The notes beneath the pieces are model-generated. The model did not search any database and had not been told where the DNA came from. It was given only the letters and a program-made list of their open reading frames with translations. Of a DNA stretch of 64,000 bases, positions 54,777 to 64,000 are shown piece by piece. The stretch covers positions 372,001-436,000 of the forward strand of contig JAPNXP010000005.1 of assembly GCA_028753945.1 (NCBI GenBank), in the 5' to 3' direction. This DNA comes from Hexactinellida sp. DTS-2022. Its lineage: Eukaryota > Porifera > Hexactinellida. The translations under genes and the position numbers were made by a program. The number at the start of each line of letters is the position of its first letter. Position 1 is the first letter of the stretch.

Positions 54777-54983
54777 TATGAACTCCTGCATGTATGTATA
54801 TATTAGACTATAGAATTGTCAGTTTAGTCAGTCGGATAGTAACTGCTTAGAAAGTAAGAATGTACTACATTAGTAGAGTTAGCAGTTAGTAGTTAGTAGT
54901 TAGTACTATTGTGTGATGTAGATTCGTGTGATTAATAAAATTATTACCTCCTGTATCCATAATGTTTACGTTATAATTACAAC

Positions 54984-55195
54984 TACAGTAGACCCTGCTT
55001 GACGGCCACTTCTGTATAGCGGGCACCTCTGTATAACGGGCACCTCTGTATAACGGGCACCTCTGTATAACGGGCACCTCTGTATAACGGGCACCTCTGT
55101 ATAACGGGCACCTCTGTATAACAGCCACCTCTGTTAACGGGCACCTCTGTATAACGGCCACCTCTGTATAACGGCCACCTCGATCATGTCCCAAC
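54984..55195. repeat. MITE family 10 expanded into a 17-bp minisatellite
   Basis: Begins TACAGTAGACCCTGCTTGAC, then about nine tandem copies of CACCTCTGTATAACGGG. Confidence 0.8.
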
Positions 55196-55503
55196 AAGAC
55201 TTTTTGCATTATATCCTACCATTGGCGGCGGAAGCAAATTATTAATAGAATTGTGGCTCGCGTGAGCGTAGCAAGCAACTATTTGGGTTCCGGTGGGCTC
55301 ACACTATCTCAGTTTTCCGGCGCTCCATCTTATGTATACGGCGATTACAATTTCAAATTCCATGTTTCCGGCGATAATACTTTTAATAGCTACGTATTTA
55401 CATAATTAATCATATCCCCTACATTAATTAATTGTATTGGATTCATAGACGGCGCGTGAGGTTTCCATATGGGGAGTAGTGCTGCGATCTGGAATTAAAT
55501 TTG

Positions 55504-55690
55504 ATTCAATTCAGTTACAGTTACAGTTTTCATTTCAGTTACAGTTTTAATTCAGTTACAGTTTTAATTCAGTTACAGTTTTAATTCAGTTACAGTTTTA
55601 ATTCAGTTACAGTTTTAATTCAGTTACAGTTTTAATTCAGTTACAGTTTTAATTCAGTTACAGTTTTCATTTCAGTTACAATTTTTACCA
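55504..55690. repeat. 17-bp minisatellite (AGTTACAGTTTTAATTC)
   Basis: About ten tandem units; related shorter arrays recur at 55955-56050 (TTACAGTTACAGTTACAG). Confidence 0.9.
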
Positions 55691-56075
55691 CAGTCAAGTA
55701 CAATTTCGTACTTAGTTAGGTATTCACAACTTTCACCTATTTTACGACTAAACCTTAGTTAATTATTACTAATCCTTATTATACTCTATGCAATAAATAA
55801 TCGTAATCGCTTTATCTAAGTTCCAAGGTCTGCAGACAACATAATCTAGTTTCATTTTTTCTAATTCCATTTTGTGCCGCCAGACTAGTGCTGCAAACCG
55901 GAATTGAATTTGTAGAAATTCAATTCCAGTTTTAATTTCAGTTGGAGAAAAATACATTTCAGTTACAGTTACAGTTACAGTTTAGAAAAATCGCTAAAAC
56001 TATTTCAGTTGTAATTCAGTTACAGTTTTAATTCAGTTTCAGTTCGCAGCACTAATTGGGGAGGCTATTTAATAA

Positions 56076-56252
56076 TACAGTAGAGCCTCTGAACAACGGA
56101 CATCTTAGGACCGGAACCGTTGTCCGTTATTTATAGGTTGCTTTTCTATTAGACATACGTATGCTAAATAAATAAATCGGTGCCACGAGGGTTGTCCGTT
56201 ATTTAGAGGTTGTCCGCTATTTGGAGTGTCCGTTATGGGAGGCTCCACTGTA
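56076..56252. mobile_element. MITE, family 9
   Basis: TACAGTAGAGCCTCTGAACA to GGGAGGCTCCACTGTA with GTTGTCCGTTATTTAGAGG repeats. Confidence 0.75.
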
Positions 56253-56304
56253 ATAATAATTTGAAATATATTGCCTAGATTCCTATTTCAAACTCATCAT
56301 GATT

Positions 56305-56645
56305 AAAAATATCTTTAAATGATTATCGCATGAGTCTGAGGTTGAATCAATCTTAAAATAAGTTAGATCACCCTTGAACTTATGAGGTCAATGATTGTAT
56401 GAGGGAAGAATTTGTAAAATACGCCCCAGTAAAAATATGTTATGATTATATCACTGTTATGAAACCAGATTGCTACCTATTTTAGAAACTACCTAAAAAT
56501 ATCTTTAAATGATTATCGCATGATTCTGAGGTTAAATCAATCTTAAAATAAGTTAGATCACCCTTGAACTTATGAGGTAAATGAGTTTATAAGAGAGAAT
56601 AATTTGTAAAATACGCCCCCTTAGACTGTTATGATTATATCCAGA
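56305..56645. repeat. Direct duplication of a roughly 150-bp segment
   Basis: AAATATCTTTAAATGATTAT and the following 140 bp occur twice, about 189 bp apart, each ending near AAATACGCCCC. No coding frame. No other gene was found in the 54777-58992 gap. Confidence 0.75.
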
Positions 56646-56721
56646 GCATTAACCGCTCCCACTCCGCGCTCCAGGCCTCAAAAAGGAGCGCACTCTAGTT
56701 GCGCTCCATTTGCGCTCTTTT

Positions 56722-57679
56722 TTACTGTGCCGACTATACTATAGTGGCCCAGTTCTGAAATCACTGCCTTGGGTTTTTGTTTTGTTTTTTCTCCGTGACG
56801 GATGCCCTGGCTAGACCATAAGTGCCAGAGCTCTGAAATTTTCAGTATGGTGTCTGGTTGTTGATTAATGTGCACCTGGGGTCACGATTTTTGAATTTCT
56901 ACTTGGGGACAATTTTTAACGGGACTTTTAGCATTTTTTGTCCCATAGAAAAATTAAAGCAATAACTAAAATTATTTTAGAATCATTAGATTCAGAAAAG
57001 TATTTTGGATCTAATAGCTCTTCAAGAACTTATCGATTCCACCTAATTTTCCTGATTAATAGTGTCAAAGTGGCCACTATTCACCCTTATCTTTATCAAA
57101 TCGAAAACTCATTATTATTCATGATGCATTAATTCTTAGTTTCAATGAGTATTCTACTTGATATGAATAATTTATACTAATTAATTAAATTTCATAAATC
57201 TCAGAGATCATAGAAGATAGAAACAAACTATAAAATTTATCAATTGATCCTTATGGCACGTACCACCTATACAAGTGGGTCTTGACACCTTGAGGTGATG
57301 ATGACATCGTCAAAAAAATGTATTTTTACAATTTTGTGAATTAAATAATTCGCATGGGTTGGTTGGAGTTGGGTAAAGACCCAACACGCACTTAAAAAAT
57401 GCTGAGTCATCACAGATTATATTCTACTGAAACTTGAATATCTCTCAAATAAAGTGAGCTAAATGGACACTTCCAACTCACTAAGGGTCGTTGCCTTTTG
57501 AAACACCTTTCTGAAATAATTTAACACCTTCATAGTGATGATGACATTGCGAAAAAAAATCCAAAATTGCAGCTGTGCCGACAGCATGTTCCTTTGGAGG
57601 CACTATCAATAAACCACCACCAAAATATAGTGCCACCAAAGGAATATGCGTCGGCACAGGCTGCAATTTTGGATTTTTT
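56722..57679 (-). mobile_element. Composite hairpin-ended repeat element, copy epsilon (no gene)
   Basis: Starts TTACTGTGCCGACTATACTA and ends with the hairpin at 57556-57679. It shares GTGCACCTGGGGTCACGATT and AACGGGACTTTTAGC blocks with copies beta and delta. Shortest of the five copies. Confidence 0.7.
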
Positions 57680-58407
57680 AGAATTAATCTACGCCATTAA
57701 TAACAAAAATGTAACCTACTATTGCTGCCTCACTGCACCAATTGAGGTTTGGTAATTTAATCTACACCTACATTATTTCCGAAATTGCATACTTTGATTA
57801 ATCCAGTTTGGCTTCTATCAGTTTAGTTCTATTGGTGATGTATATTATTAGCCTACGTCAATGACATAAGTATGCATAAAATACTATCAATGTTATTAGA
57901 CAATTACTAACCAAGGATTTATCTTCTGCATAATAAATGACTTGCGTATTCATGATAATAGTAGCGAGTTTATTATTCAAACAATTTATTATACAGAAAT
58001 TCAATCCTCCTAGGTTAGTAAATAGCATTAACTAATTAGTTGACATACCTCGTTGAAATAAAAACATGTTATGACTAGAAACGAGATGTGGAACCTTGTT
58101 GAATAACTGCATTTCAGAAGGATAATTTCGGATACGACAAACTTTTCTAGTTCCTGTGTTTTGAATATTTTCATTCCTACACGTAATTGAAAGTCACTCT
58201 TGTGTGAATAGGTATACATTTGCGTAACTATTTAACGGGTCATTCCTTGCGATATGAATGGAATTTATTGTAGTTACTGATTGTACACTTCATTTCGCAA
58301 CTCCCCTGCAAGAAGACTGTTGGTTAGTTTTAGATTCTATTCATTTTAGCTTTAATTAACAGTGACCTAATATTAATTAATTAATTAATCTTAATTCTTA
58401 TTATTAT

Positions 58408-58963
58408 TACAGTGGATATCGGTTGTAAGATTTAGGGCTGAAACGAACATACCGAATATTCGAATATTCGTTCGAAATGATTAAACGAATATTCGTTCGA
58501 AATGATTAGACGAATATTCGTTCGAAATGATTAGACGAATATTCGTTCGTTTCCAAACGAATATTCGTTTACTACCTTTGGGTAACAACATGATTTTTGT
58601 ATGATTGGAGAGATCATAGATATATATTCTTGCCTACTAGCTGATTCATAGCAAATTTGTCTCTGATATGTAACTATGATTAAATTATTGTAACACTAAC
58701 AGGAAACTATTTTCCACAGTATTTAAGACTTGAATTTGATTTAATGTTTAGTCATCCAAACGAACGAATATTCGAATATTCGTTCGTTTAAAAAAGGTTC
58801 GTTCGTTACATTTCGTATATTCGTTTCAGCGCTAATAAGAATCATGTTCTGAGAAACGGTTCTATTAGTTAAAATTGAAAAATTATCGGTTATAAGATCA
58901 TATCGGATATAAGAACATATTTCTCTACTCCCAACGATGTTCTTACAACCGGTATCCACTGTA
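58408..58963. mobile_element. MITE family 3 interrupted by a 402-bp hAT-like element
   Basis: Outer MITE: TACAGTGGATATCGGTTGTA to CCGGTATCCACTGTA. Inner element 58433-58834: TAGGGCTGAAACGAACATAC on the left and the complement of TAGCGCTGAAACGAATATAC on the right. Flanks GTAAGATT and ATAAGAAT are an imperfect 8-bp duplication (6 of 8). The inner element is rich in CGAATATTCG palindromes. Confidence 0.75.
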
Positions 58964-58992
58964 TTTCAAAAGCATTTAGTCATTAGTTGCTG

Positions 58993-59694
58993 ATGATCCT
59001 GTGTAAAATCTCCTTTCTTTTTGTTGTGACGTTATTTGGGTTGGATGCACTAGTACCAGAGTTGTCCCCAAGTAATTCTTATGAAGGAACATTACGTACA
59101 ACTATCACTGTTGGCAATGGGGTGCCTGACGTTTTGTTTACCAAAGACGCATACTGGCGCAATTATAACACAAATGGCAAGCAATTACAAATAAGGGGTG
59201 GTATCGAGGTGAGAAACGGCATAGAAACTGTTCTTCGTCGGACTCTCAGTCTAGCTGATAATTCGACTCTTTTTCATCAGTATAATGATACCTGCACAAC
59301 TTCATACACTACCCTTGATGATGACGCATTAGAATTGATAACCAATCCTTGGGGCTGGTTAGATTCTGCTACTGAAAATCCTCCTGGAACATTTTCTAAT
59401 ACAATTCAATCACAAATGTACAATTTTACATATCGATTAGAATTGTGTAATTCACTTCCTCATCGCCTCGAAGTTTTGGTGGTTGGGGTTGGTATACGTG
59501 TGCTACGTGAAATCAACATAACCAAGTATGAAGATGGAGAACCTGATTTTGAGCTGTTTTACATATCACCGATTTGTTTGGATTTTCATTACTCTTGCAG
59601 CGAGTGTTACAGTTCTGCTTTTGGCCTTTTTAGTAACTTCCCATTGGTGATTGTCATTATCGTAGTTTACTATTTACTACTTATTAGTTTCTAA
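58993..59694 (+). CDS. Unrecognised secreted or type I membrane protein
   Basis: An intronless 233-aa frame. The ATG at 58993 gives a signal peptide (ILCKISFLFVVTLFGLDALV). The ectodomain begins SPSNSYEGTLRTTITVGNG and has at least six Cys (NDTCTTSY, ELCNSL, SPICLDFHYSCSECYSS) and four N-glycosylation sequons (NST, NDT, NFT, NIT). The last 20 residues are hydrophobic (FPLVIVIIVVYYLLLISF), either a TM helix with no tail or a GPI-type signal. The YDx-like strand pattern followed by a Cys recalls LolA-like/ependymin-related ectodomains, but this is only a weak resemblance. No function is assigned. Its start lies 29 bp after the interrupted MITE at 58408-58963. Confidence 0.7.
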   Translation: MILCKISFLFVVTLFGLDALVPELSPSNSYEGTLRTTITVGNGVPDVLFTKDAYWRNYNTNGKQLQIRGGIEVRNGIETVLRRTLSLADNSTLFHQYNDTCTTSYTTLDDDALELITNPWGWLDSATENPPGTFSNTIQSQMYNFTYRLELCNSLPHRLEVLVVGVGIRVLREINITKYEDGEPDFELFYISPICLDFHYSCSECYSSAFGLFSNFPLVIVIIVVYYLLLISF

Positions 59695-60301
59695 TACTTT
59701 TTCGAAAATTAATTCTTTTTAGGATAGGGCCTCGAACTATTTATTCGTTTCGAATGATTTTCCAACTTAATACATGTTAGGATAGATCTGTATTACCATT
59801 ATTTATTTTTATTTCTCTATTAATTTCGTTATTATTATTGCTGTTATTCTTGCTAGTTATGGGTTTATTCGAATCAATTTTTAGTTTATTATAACAAGTT
59901 CGAATCGATTTTTAGTCAATTGTAACAAGTTCGAATTGAAGGTCATTTAAAAAAATCCTAATAAACCAATAAACTAACTTGGTATCAGCTCCAATTACTA
60001 GACTCATAAATTATTGCAAATAATATAATTGAGCCATAATTAAACATTCCATTGCGAGTATCTGGTATCCTAGCAGAGCCAGTAATGATTCTCACAATGA
60101 AAGTATTTCCTTTCACTACATTCCTGACTGGATGGAGTCACCATGTGCATCAGAAGAGGCGGCACACAAACAGATGCCACATCCACTCAGTTCCACCACC
60201 TAGCTCTGCTATAAGATACGAGACACATTCTCTATAGCATTCTACTAACAAACTACTTTCCTTCCATAGCACTAACTAGCTAACTAGCAAATAATAACAA
60301 A

Positions 60302-61519
60302 ATGGCAGTTCGATTCCCTGACCCGATACACCCCGTAGACCCTGTCGAGTTGGAAATACACCAACTGTTCGACCGAATAATTATGTGTGTCCAGCAGCGA
60401 CGAGTGGCACTCATAACCACATACCGCGACACACGCGACCAAATAGCCGCTAGGCCCATAGAGCGCGCGCGAAAAGAAGAAGAACTGATCGGACTGAAAA
60501 CCGAAACCGAGGCTCGTCTCCAAATGAACCAACTGAGAGAGTTACAAGAGCGAATCCTAGTGGAACTAGAACAAGCGCTAGCAGAGGTGAGGGTACCCCA
60601 GCCCGAGACACGCGTGGTGTTCCGAGGCACCTGTGGACACCTGGAGCAGGTGATCGCAGGTGTGGGAGAGGTAGTCGAGGAGGAGGTGCCCGTTGTACCC
60701 CGATATCAAGAAATGAGACCGATTGTATCTGTCGGGAAGAAAGGACAAGCTCCTGGAGAGCTCTATAATCCTCATGGTGTCGCAATCGATGAGAACACAA
60801 ATCTGATTTATATTGCAGAAGGGTATGGTTCCAGTAGAGTCTCAATCTTCTCGGAGACAGGCGAATTCCTAAATACTTTCACAAACCAAGCCATGAGAGC
60901 GCCATGGGGTATAGCGATCCATCGAGACAACCTGTACGTGACGGACATAGGAGTACACGCTGTGTTCCGATTCAAAATAGAGGCTGACATGCGTCTCGTC
61001 GCTAGCCTAGGGAGTCAGGGATCTGGTGTGGGACAGTTCAATGGCCCTCACGGACTCACCGTCTCTACCAACGGAGATGTGTTCGTAGCAGATTCTAAGA
61101 ACCACAGAATCCAAGTCCTAGATGACTCCCTACACTTCAAAAGATCCATAAGGCTTGGGGCATTGCAACACCCGTGTGACGTTAAACTGACACCAGATGA
61201 GGTGTACGTGCTAGCTTACAGACACATACACGTGTTAACCTACACAGGGGATAGGATACGCTCTTTCAATGCGCAACCTGGGTATGAGGGATTAGTCCTT
61301 AATCTTGACTTCATATGTTTGGACGCACATCACAACATAATACTCAGACAGTGTGATACTCATAATATCAGAATACTAACCAAAGAGGGCACACACCTAC
61401 ACACCATACAGAGACCAGAGGGCGGAGAATTCTTGTTTGGAATAGCTCTAACTAATAATCTAAATATAGTAACTGTGGATAGAGATGCACCTAACCAGCT
61501 AATAATATTATCTAGCTAA
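60302..61519 (+). CDS. Coiled-coil/NHL-repeat protein, family C copy 1
   Basis: An intact intronless 405-aa frame. Residues 1-105 are helical and coiled coil (ERARKEEELIGLKTETEARL). Residues 107-135 (VVFRGTCGHLEQVIAGVGEV) match the TRIM-like linker also seen in family B. Six NHL blades follow from about 140: PHGVAIDENTNLIYIAEGYG, WGIAIHRDNLYVTDIGVHAV, PHGLTVSTNGDVFVADSKNH, PCDVKLTPDEVYVLAYRHIH, LDFICLDAHHNIILRQCDTH, and a final blade. The 5' flank from about 59949 is repeated before copy 2, giving a tandem unit of 2747 bp. No RING or B-box. Partner unknown. Confidence 0.9.
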   Translation: MAVRFPDPIHPVDPVELEIHQLFDRIIMCVQQRRVALITTYRDTRDQIAARPIERARKEEELIGLKTETEARLQMNQLRELQERILVELEQALAEVRVPQPETRVVFRGTCGHLEQVIAGVGEVVEEEVPVVPRYQEMRPIVSVGKKGQAPGELYNPHGVAIDENTNLIYIAEGYGSSRVSIFSETGEFLNTFTNQAMRAPWGIAIHRDNLYVTDIGVHAVFRFKIEADMRLVASLGSQGSGVGQFNGPHGLTVSTNGDVFVADSKNHRIQVLDDSLHFKRSIRLGALQHPCDVKLTPDEVYVLAYRHIHVLTYTGDRIRSFNAQPGYEGLVLNLDFICLDAHHNIILRQCDTHNIRILTKEGTHLHTIQRPEGGEFLFGIALTNNLNIVTVDRDAPNQLIILSS

Positions 61520-62693
61520 TGTGTGATATTGTTATTACTATTGTTATTATTATTACTACTGTTGTTGTTTACGATTGCAATTTGGGTGTCTAGCTGCGAT
61601 GGGCAAGAAGGCTAAGGAACATGCTTTAATAGGAACACCAGGGGACCGTCTTAATATGTTCGTATTATCCGGAGTCACTAGCATGCATTTGTACGTATAA
61701 GGCTAGGGGATTCGTATTAACAGAATTAGAAATAACTTTCTGTGAGTATAATGGAGCTTTTCCTGACCTTATACAGTGTGACATAAATACTGTCCCAATC
61801 CATCTAAACTTATATTCCTATCAAATACACAAGTTACTATAGAAACTAAGGTGATAGCCCATCAAAAACAAAGGTAATTAATTTCAAGTTTGATAGCATT
61901 TTTGGACAGTATACTTGGTAATAATTTATTTGTTAACCTGGAAAATAGAATTAATCTAGCTTGAATTACTATAGAGTTATAGATTATGGTCTTAGTCTAA
62001 ATTTGATAAGAAACAACTTGGCCATTGAGTTTGTGTGTCTAGCTTTTATATATTTTGAGAAAACCCTTGGAAACGAACCTACACTTTTTCGCAAGAAGGG
62101 GTAAAATTTCTGGAGAAATGACGATACATTGAGCCACTTTTGAAGCCATACGTCACCCAAAAATGATCGGATTGAAATTTTTCTTCGTATTAGGAGGTTT
62201 ACATGTGGATGTATATACAGTGGATGCCGGTTATAAGCACATCGTCGGGAATTGCACTTAATGTGCTTATAACCTACATGTTCATATAACCGACATAAAT
62301 TATATAGGGTATATGGCAACCGTTTTCCAACATAGTGTTCTTATATCCGATATGTTCTTATAACCGGTGTGCTTATATCCGACATCTACTGTACTTGCAC
62401 AGGTAAAACCAATATTTGAACAATTTGGAATATCTGGTATCACCTATTAGCTTAAATACTCACAGTTCCAAATTATAACTCTCAAATCGGTTAACGGAAC
62501 TAATCCTAAACCACTTTCATAATCCGGAAACTGCATTTGCAGTATACTGCATATACTGTACTAGATTAATGGATTAAATTAGTGGATTTCTCTTAAACAG
62601 TATACATCATATATTCTGTCTTAAGGTCGATACCTAGACTTATTGAAAGTTAATATCGAATTCTAGATATCGATATTTGAGCCCCCTGAGTAA
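61520..62693. other. Spacer between tandem NHL genes
   Basis: A family 2 MITE fragment (61626-61730) and a family 3 MITE (62216-62393: TACAGTGGATGCCGGTTATA to CGACATCTACTGTA). The remainder is AT-rich with no gene seen. Confidence 0.6.
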
Positions 62694-63048
62694 AAAAATC
62701 CTAATAAACCACTAAACTAACTTGGTATCAGTTCCAATATCACTAGACTCTCATAAATTCTTGCAAATAATATAATTAAGCCATAATTAAACATTCCATT
62801 GCGAGTATCTGGTATCCTAGCAGAGCCAGTTATGATTCTCACAATGAAAGTATTTCCTTTCACTACATTCCTGACTGGATGGAGTCACCATGTGCATCAG
62901 AAGAGGCGGCACACAAACAGATGCCACATCCACTCAGTTCCACCACCTAGCTCTGCTATAAGATACGAGACACATTCTCTATAGCATTCTAATAACAAAC
63001 TACTTTCATTTCATAGCAATAACTAGCCAACTAGTAAATAATAACAAA

Positions 63049-64000
63049 ATGGCAGTTCGATTCCCTGACCCGATACACCCCGTAGACCCTGTCGAGTTGG
63101 AAATACACCAACTGTTCGACCGCATAATTATGTGTGTCCAGCAGCGACGAGTGGCACTCATAACCACATACCGCGACACACGCGACCAAATAGCCGCTAG
63201 GCCCATAACCCGCGCGCGAAAAGAAGAAGAACTGATCGCACTCAAAATCGAAACCGAGCGTCTCCTCCAAATGAACGAACTGAGAGAGACCCAGGAGCGA
63301 ATCCTAGCGGAACTAGAACAAGCGCTAGCAGAGGTGAGGGTACCCCAGCCCGAGACACGCGTGGTGTTCCGAGGCACCTGTGGACACCTGGAGCAGGTGA
63401 TCGCAGGTGTGGGAGAGGTAGTCGAGGAGGAGGTGCCCGTTGTACCCCGATATGAAGAGTTGAGACCGATTGTAACTGTCGGGAAGCATGGACAAGCTCC
63501 TGGAGAGCTCGCGTATCCTCGTGGTGTCGCTATTGATGAAAACACAAATCTGATTTATGTCACAGAAGGGTTAGATTCCCGTAGAGTCTCAATCTTCTCG
63601 GAGACAGGCGAATTCCTAAATACTTTCACAAACCAAGCCATGAGAGCGCCATTCGGTATAGCGATCCATCGAGACAACCTGTACGTGACGGACACAGGAG
63701 TACACGCAGTGTTCCGATTCAAAATAGAGGCTGACATGCGTCTCGTCGCTAGCCTAGGGAGTCAGGGATCTGGGGTGGGAAAGTTCGATTACCCTCGCGG
63801 ACTCACCGTCTCTACCAACGGAGATGTGTTCGTAGCGGATTATCACAACCACAGAATCCAAGTCCTAGATGACTCCCTACACTTCCAAAGATCCATAACG
63901 CATCAAACAATGAAATACCCGTGGGACGTTAAACTGACACCAGATGAGGTGTACGTGCTAACTGCTAGACACATACTCGTGTTAACCTACACAGGGGATA
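63049..64000 (+). CDS. Coiled-coil/NHL-repeat protein, family C copy 2, cut by window end
   Basis: Open for 317 codons to the window edge. Nearly identical to copy 1 in flank, coiled coil and propeller framework, but with clusters of replaced residues: AYPRGV for YNPHGV, VTEGLDSRRV for IAEGYGSSRV, PFGIA for PWGIA, KFDYPRGL for QFNGPHGL, ADYHNHRI for ADSKNHRI, and a seven-codon block THQTMKY for RLGALQH. No gap is needed in the alignment. Confidence 0.9.
   Translation, partial: MAVRFPDPIHPVDPVELEIHQLFDRIIMCVQQRRVALITTYRDTRDQIAARPITRARKEEELIALKIETERLLQMNELRETQERILAELEQALAEVRVPQPETRVVFRGTCGHLEQVIAGVGEVVEEEVPVVPRYEELRPIVTVGKHGQAPGELAYPRGVAIDENTNLIYVTEGLDSRRVSIFSETGEFLNTFTNQAMRAPFGIAIHRDNLYVTDTGVHAVFRFKIEADMRLVASLGSQGSGVGKFDYPRGLTVSTNGDVFVADYHNHRIQVLDDSLHFQRSITHQTMKYPWDVKLTPDEVYVLTARHILVLTYTGD

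Noticed and set aside
60302-64000. Diversity-generating retroelement as cause of the NHL hypervariability
   Set aside because: Changes are not restricted to adenine sites, and no reverse transcriptase or template repeat is seen in the window.

Overview
The window looks like AT-rich nuclear DNA from an early-branching animal, most likely a demosponge. The evidence is intron-rich genes with GT-AG introns of about 50-700 bp, animal-specific families (SETDB1-type methyltransferase, a giant cadherin, a NEDD4-type ligase), several intronless coiled-coil/NHL genes of the TRIM-NHL type without RING or B-box, and many short inverted-repeat elements. The sponge assignment is inference; nothing here is species-diagnostic. 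No rRNA, tRNA, CRISPR array, retroviral or Polinton-like element was recognised, and no promoter could be supported from sequence alone.

Layout: 404-6412 (+) holds the last exons of a SETDB1/eggless-like H3K9 methyltransferase, with an intronless NHL gene on the opposite strand inside an intron (1196-2461). From 6836 to 34196 (+) runs a complete 14-exon cadherin whose exons join in frame to 2275 aa: signal peptide, 19 cadherin repeats, a membrane-adjacent domain, one TM segment and a short tail. Its intron 8 holds a 7.95-kb DNA transposon (13400-21349) with 711-bp terminal inverted repeats and a 9-bp target duplication. Its intron 13 holds two antisense NHL genes (26265-27500, 30022-31257), each inside a copy of a repeat unit found five times in the window. 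A second copy of the first NHL gene lies at 34508-35773.

From 37882 to 51893 (+) lies a complete 30-exon NEDD4-like HECT ubiquitin ligase (C2-WW-WW-WW-HECT, 846 aa). Then come a two-exon aequorin/obelin-like EF-hand protein (53528-54776), a repeat-rich gap, an unrecognised secreted or type I membrane protein (58993-59694), and a tandem pair of a third NHL subfamily (60302-61519 and 63049 to the window end).

The most striking signal is in the NHL genes. Six genes form three close pairs. Within a pair, flanks, coiled coil and propeller framework are almost identical, but short clusters of codons in the propeller are replaced by quite different amino acids, often by two or three base changes per codon, at equivalent loop positions in successive blades. 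This looks like a diversifying recognition family. Two of the genes also appear to be cargo of a dispersed repeat element. Superimposed on everything are about ten families of TA-flanked, CAGT-ended short elements (pogo/Tigger-like MITEs) that share one design.
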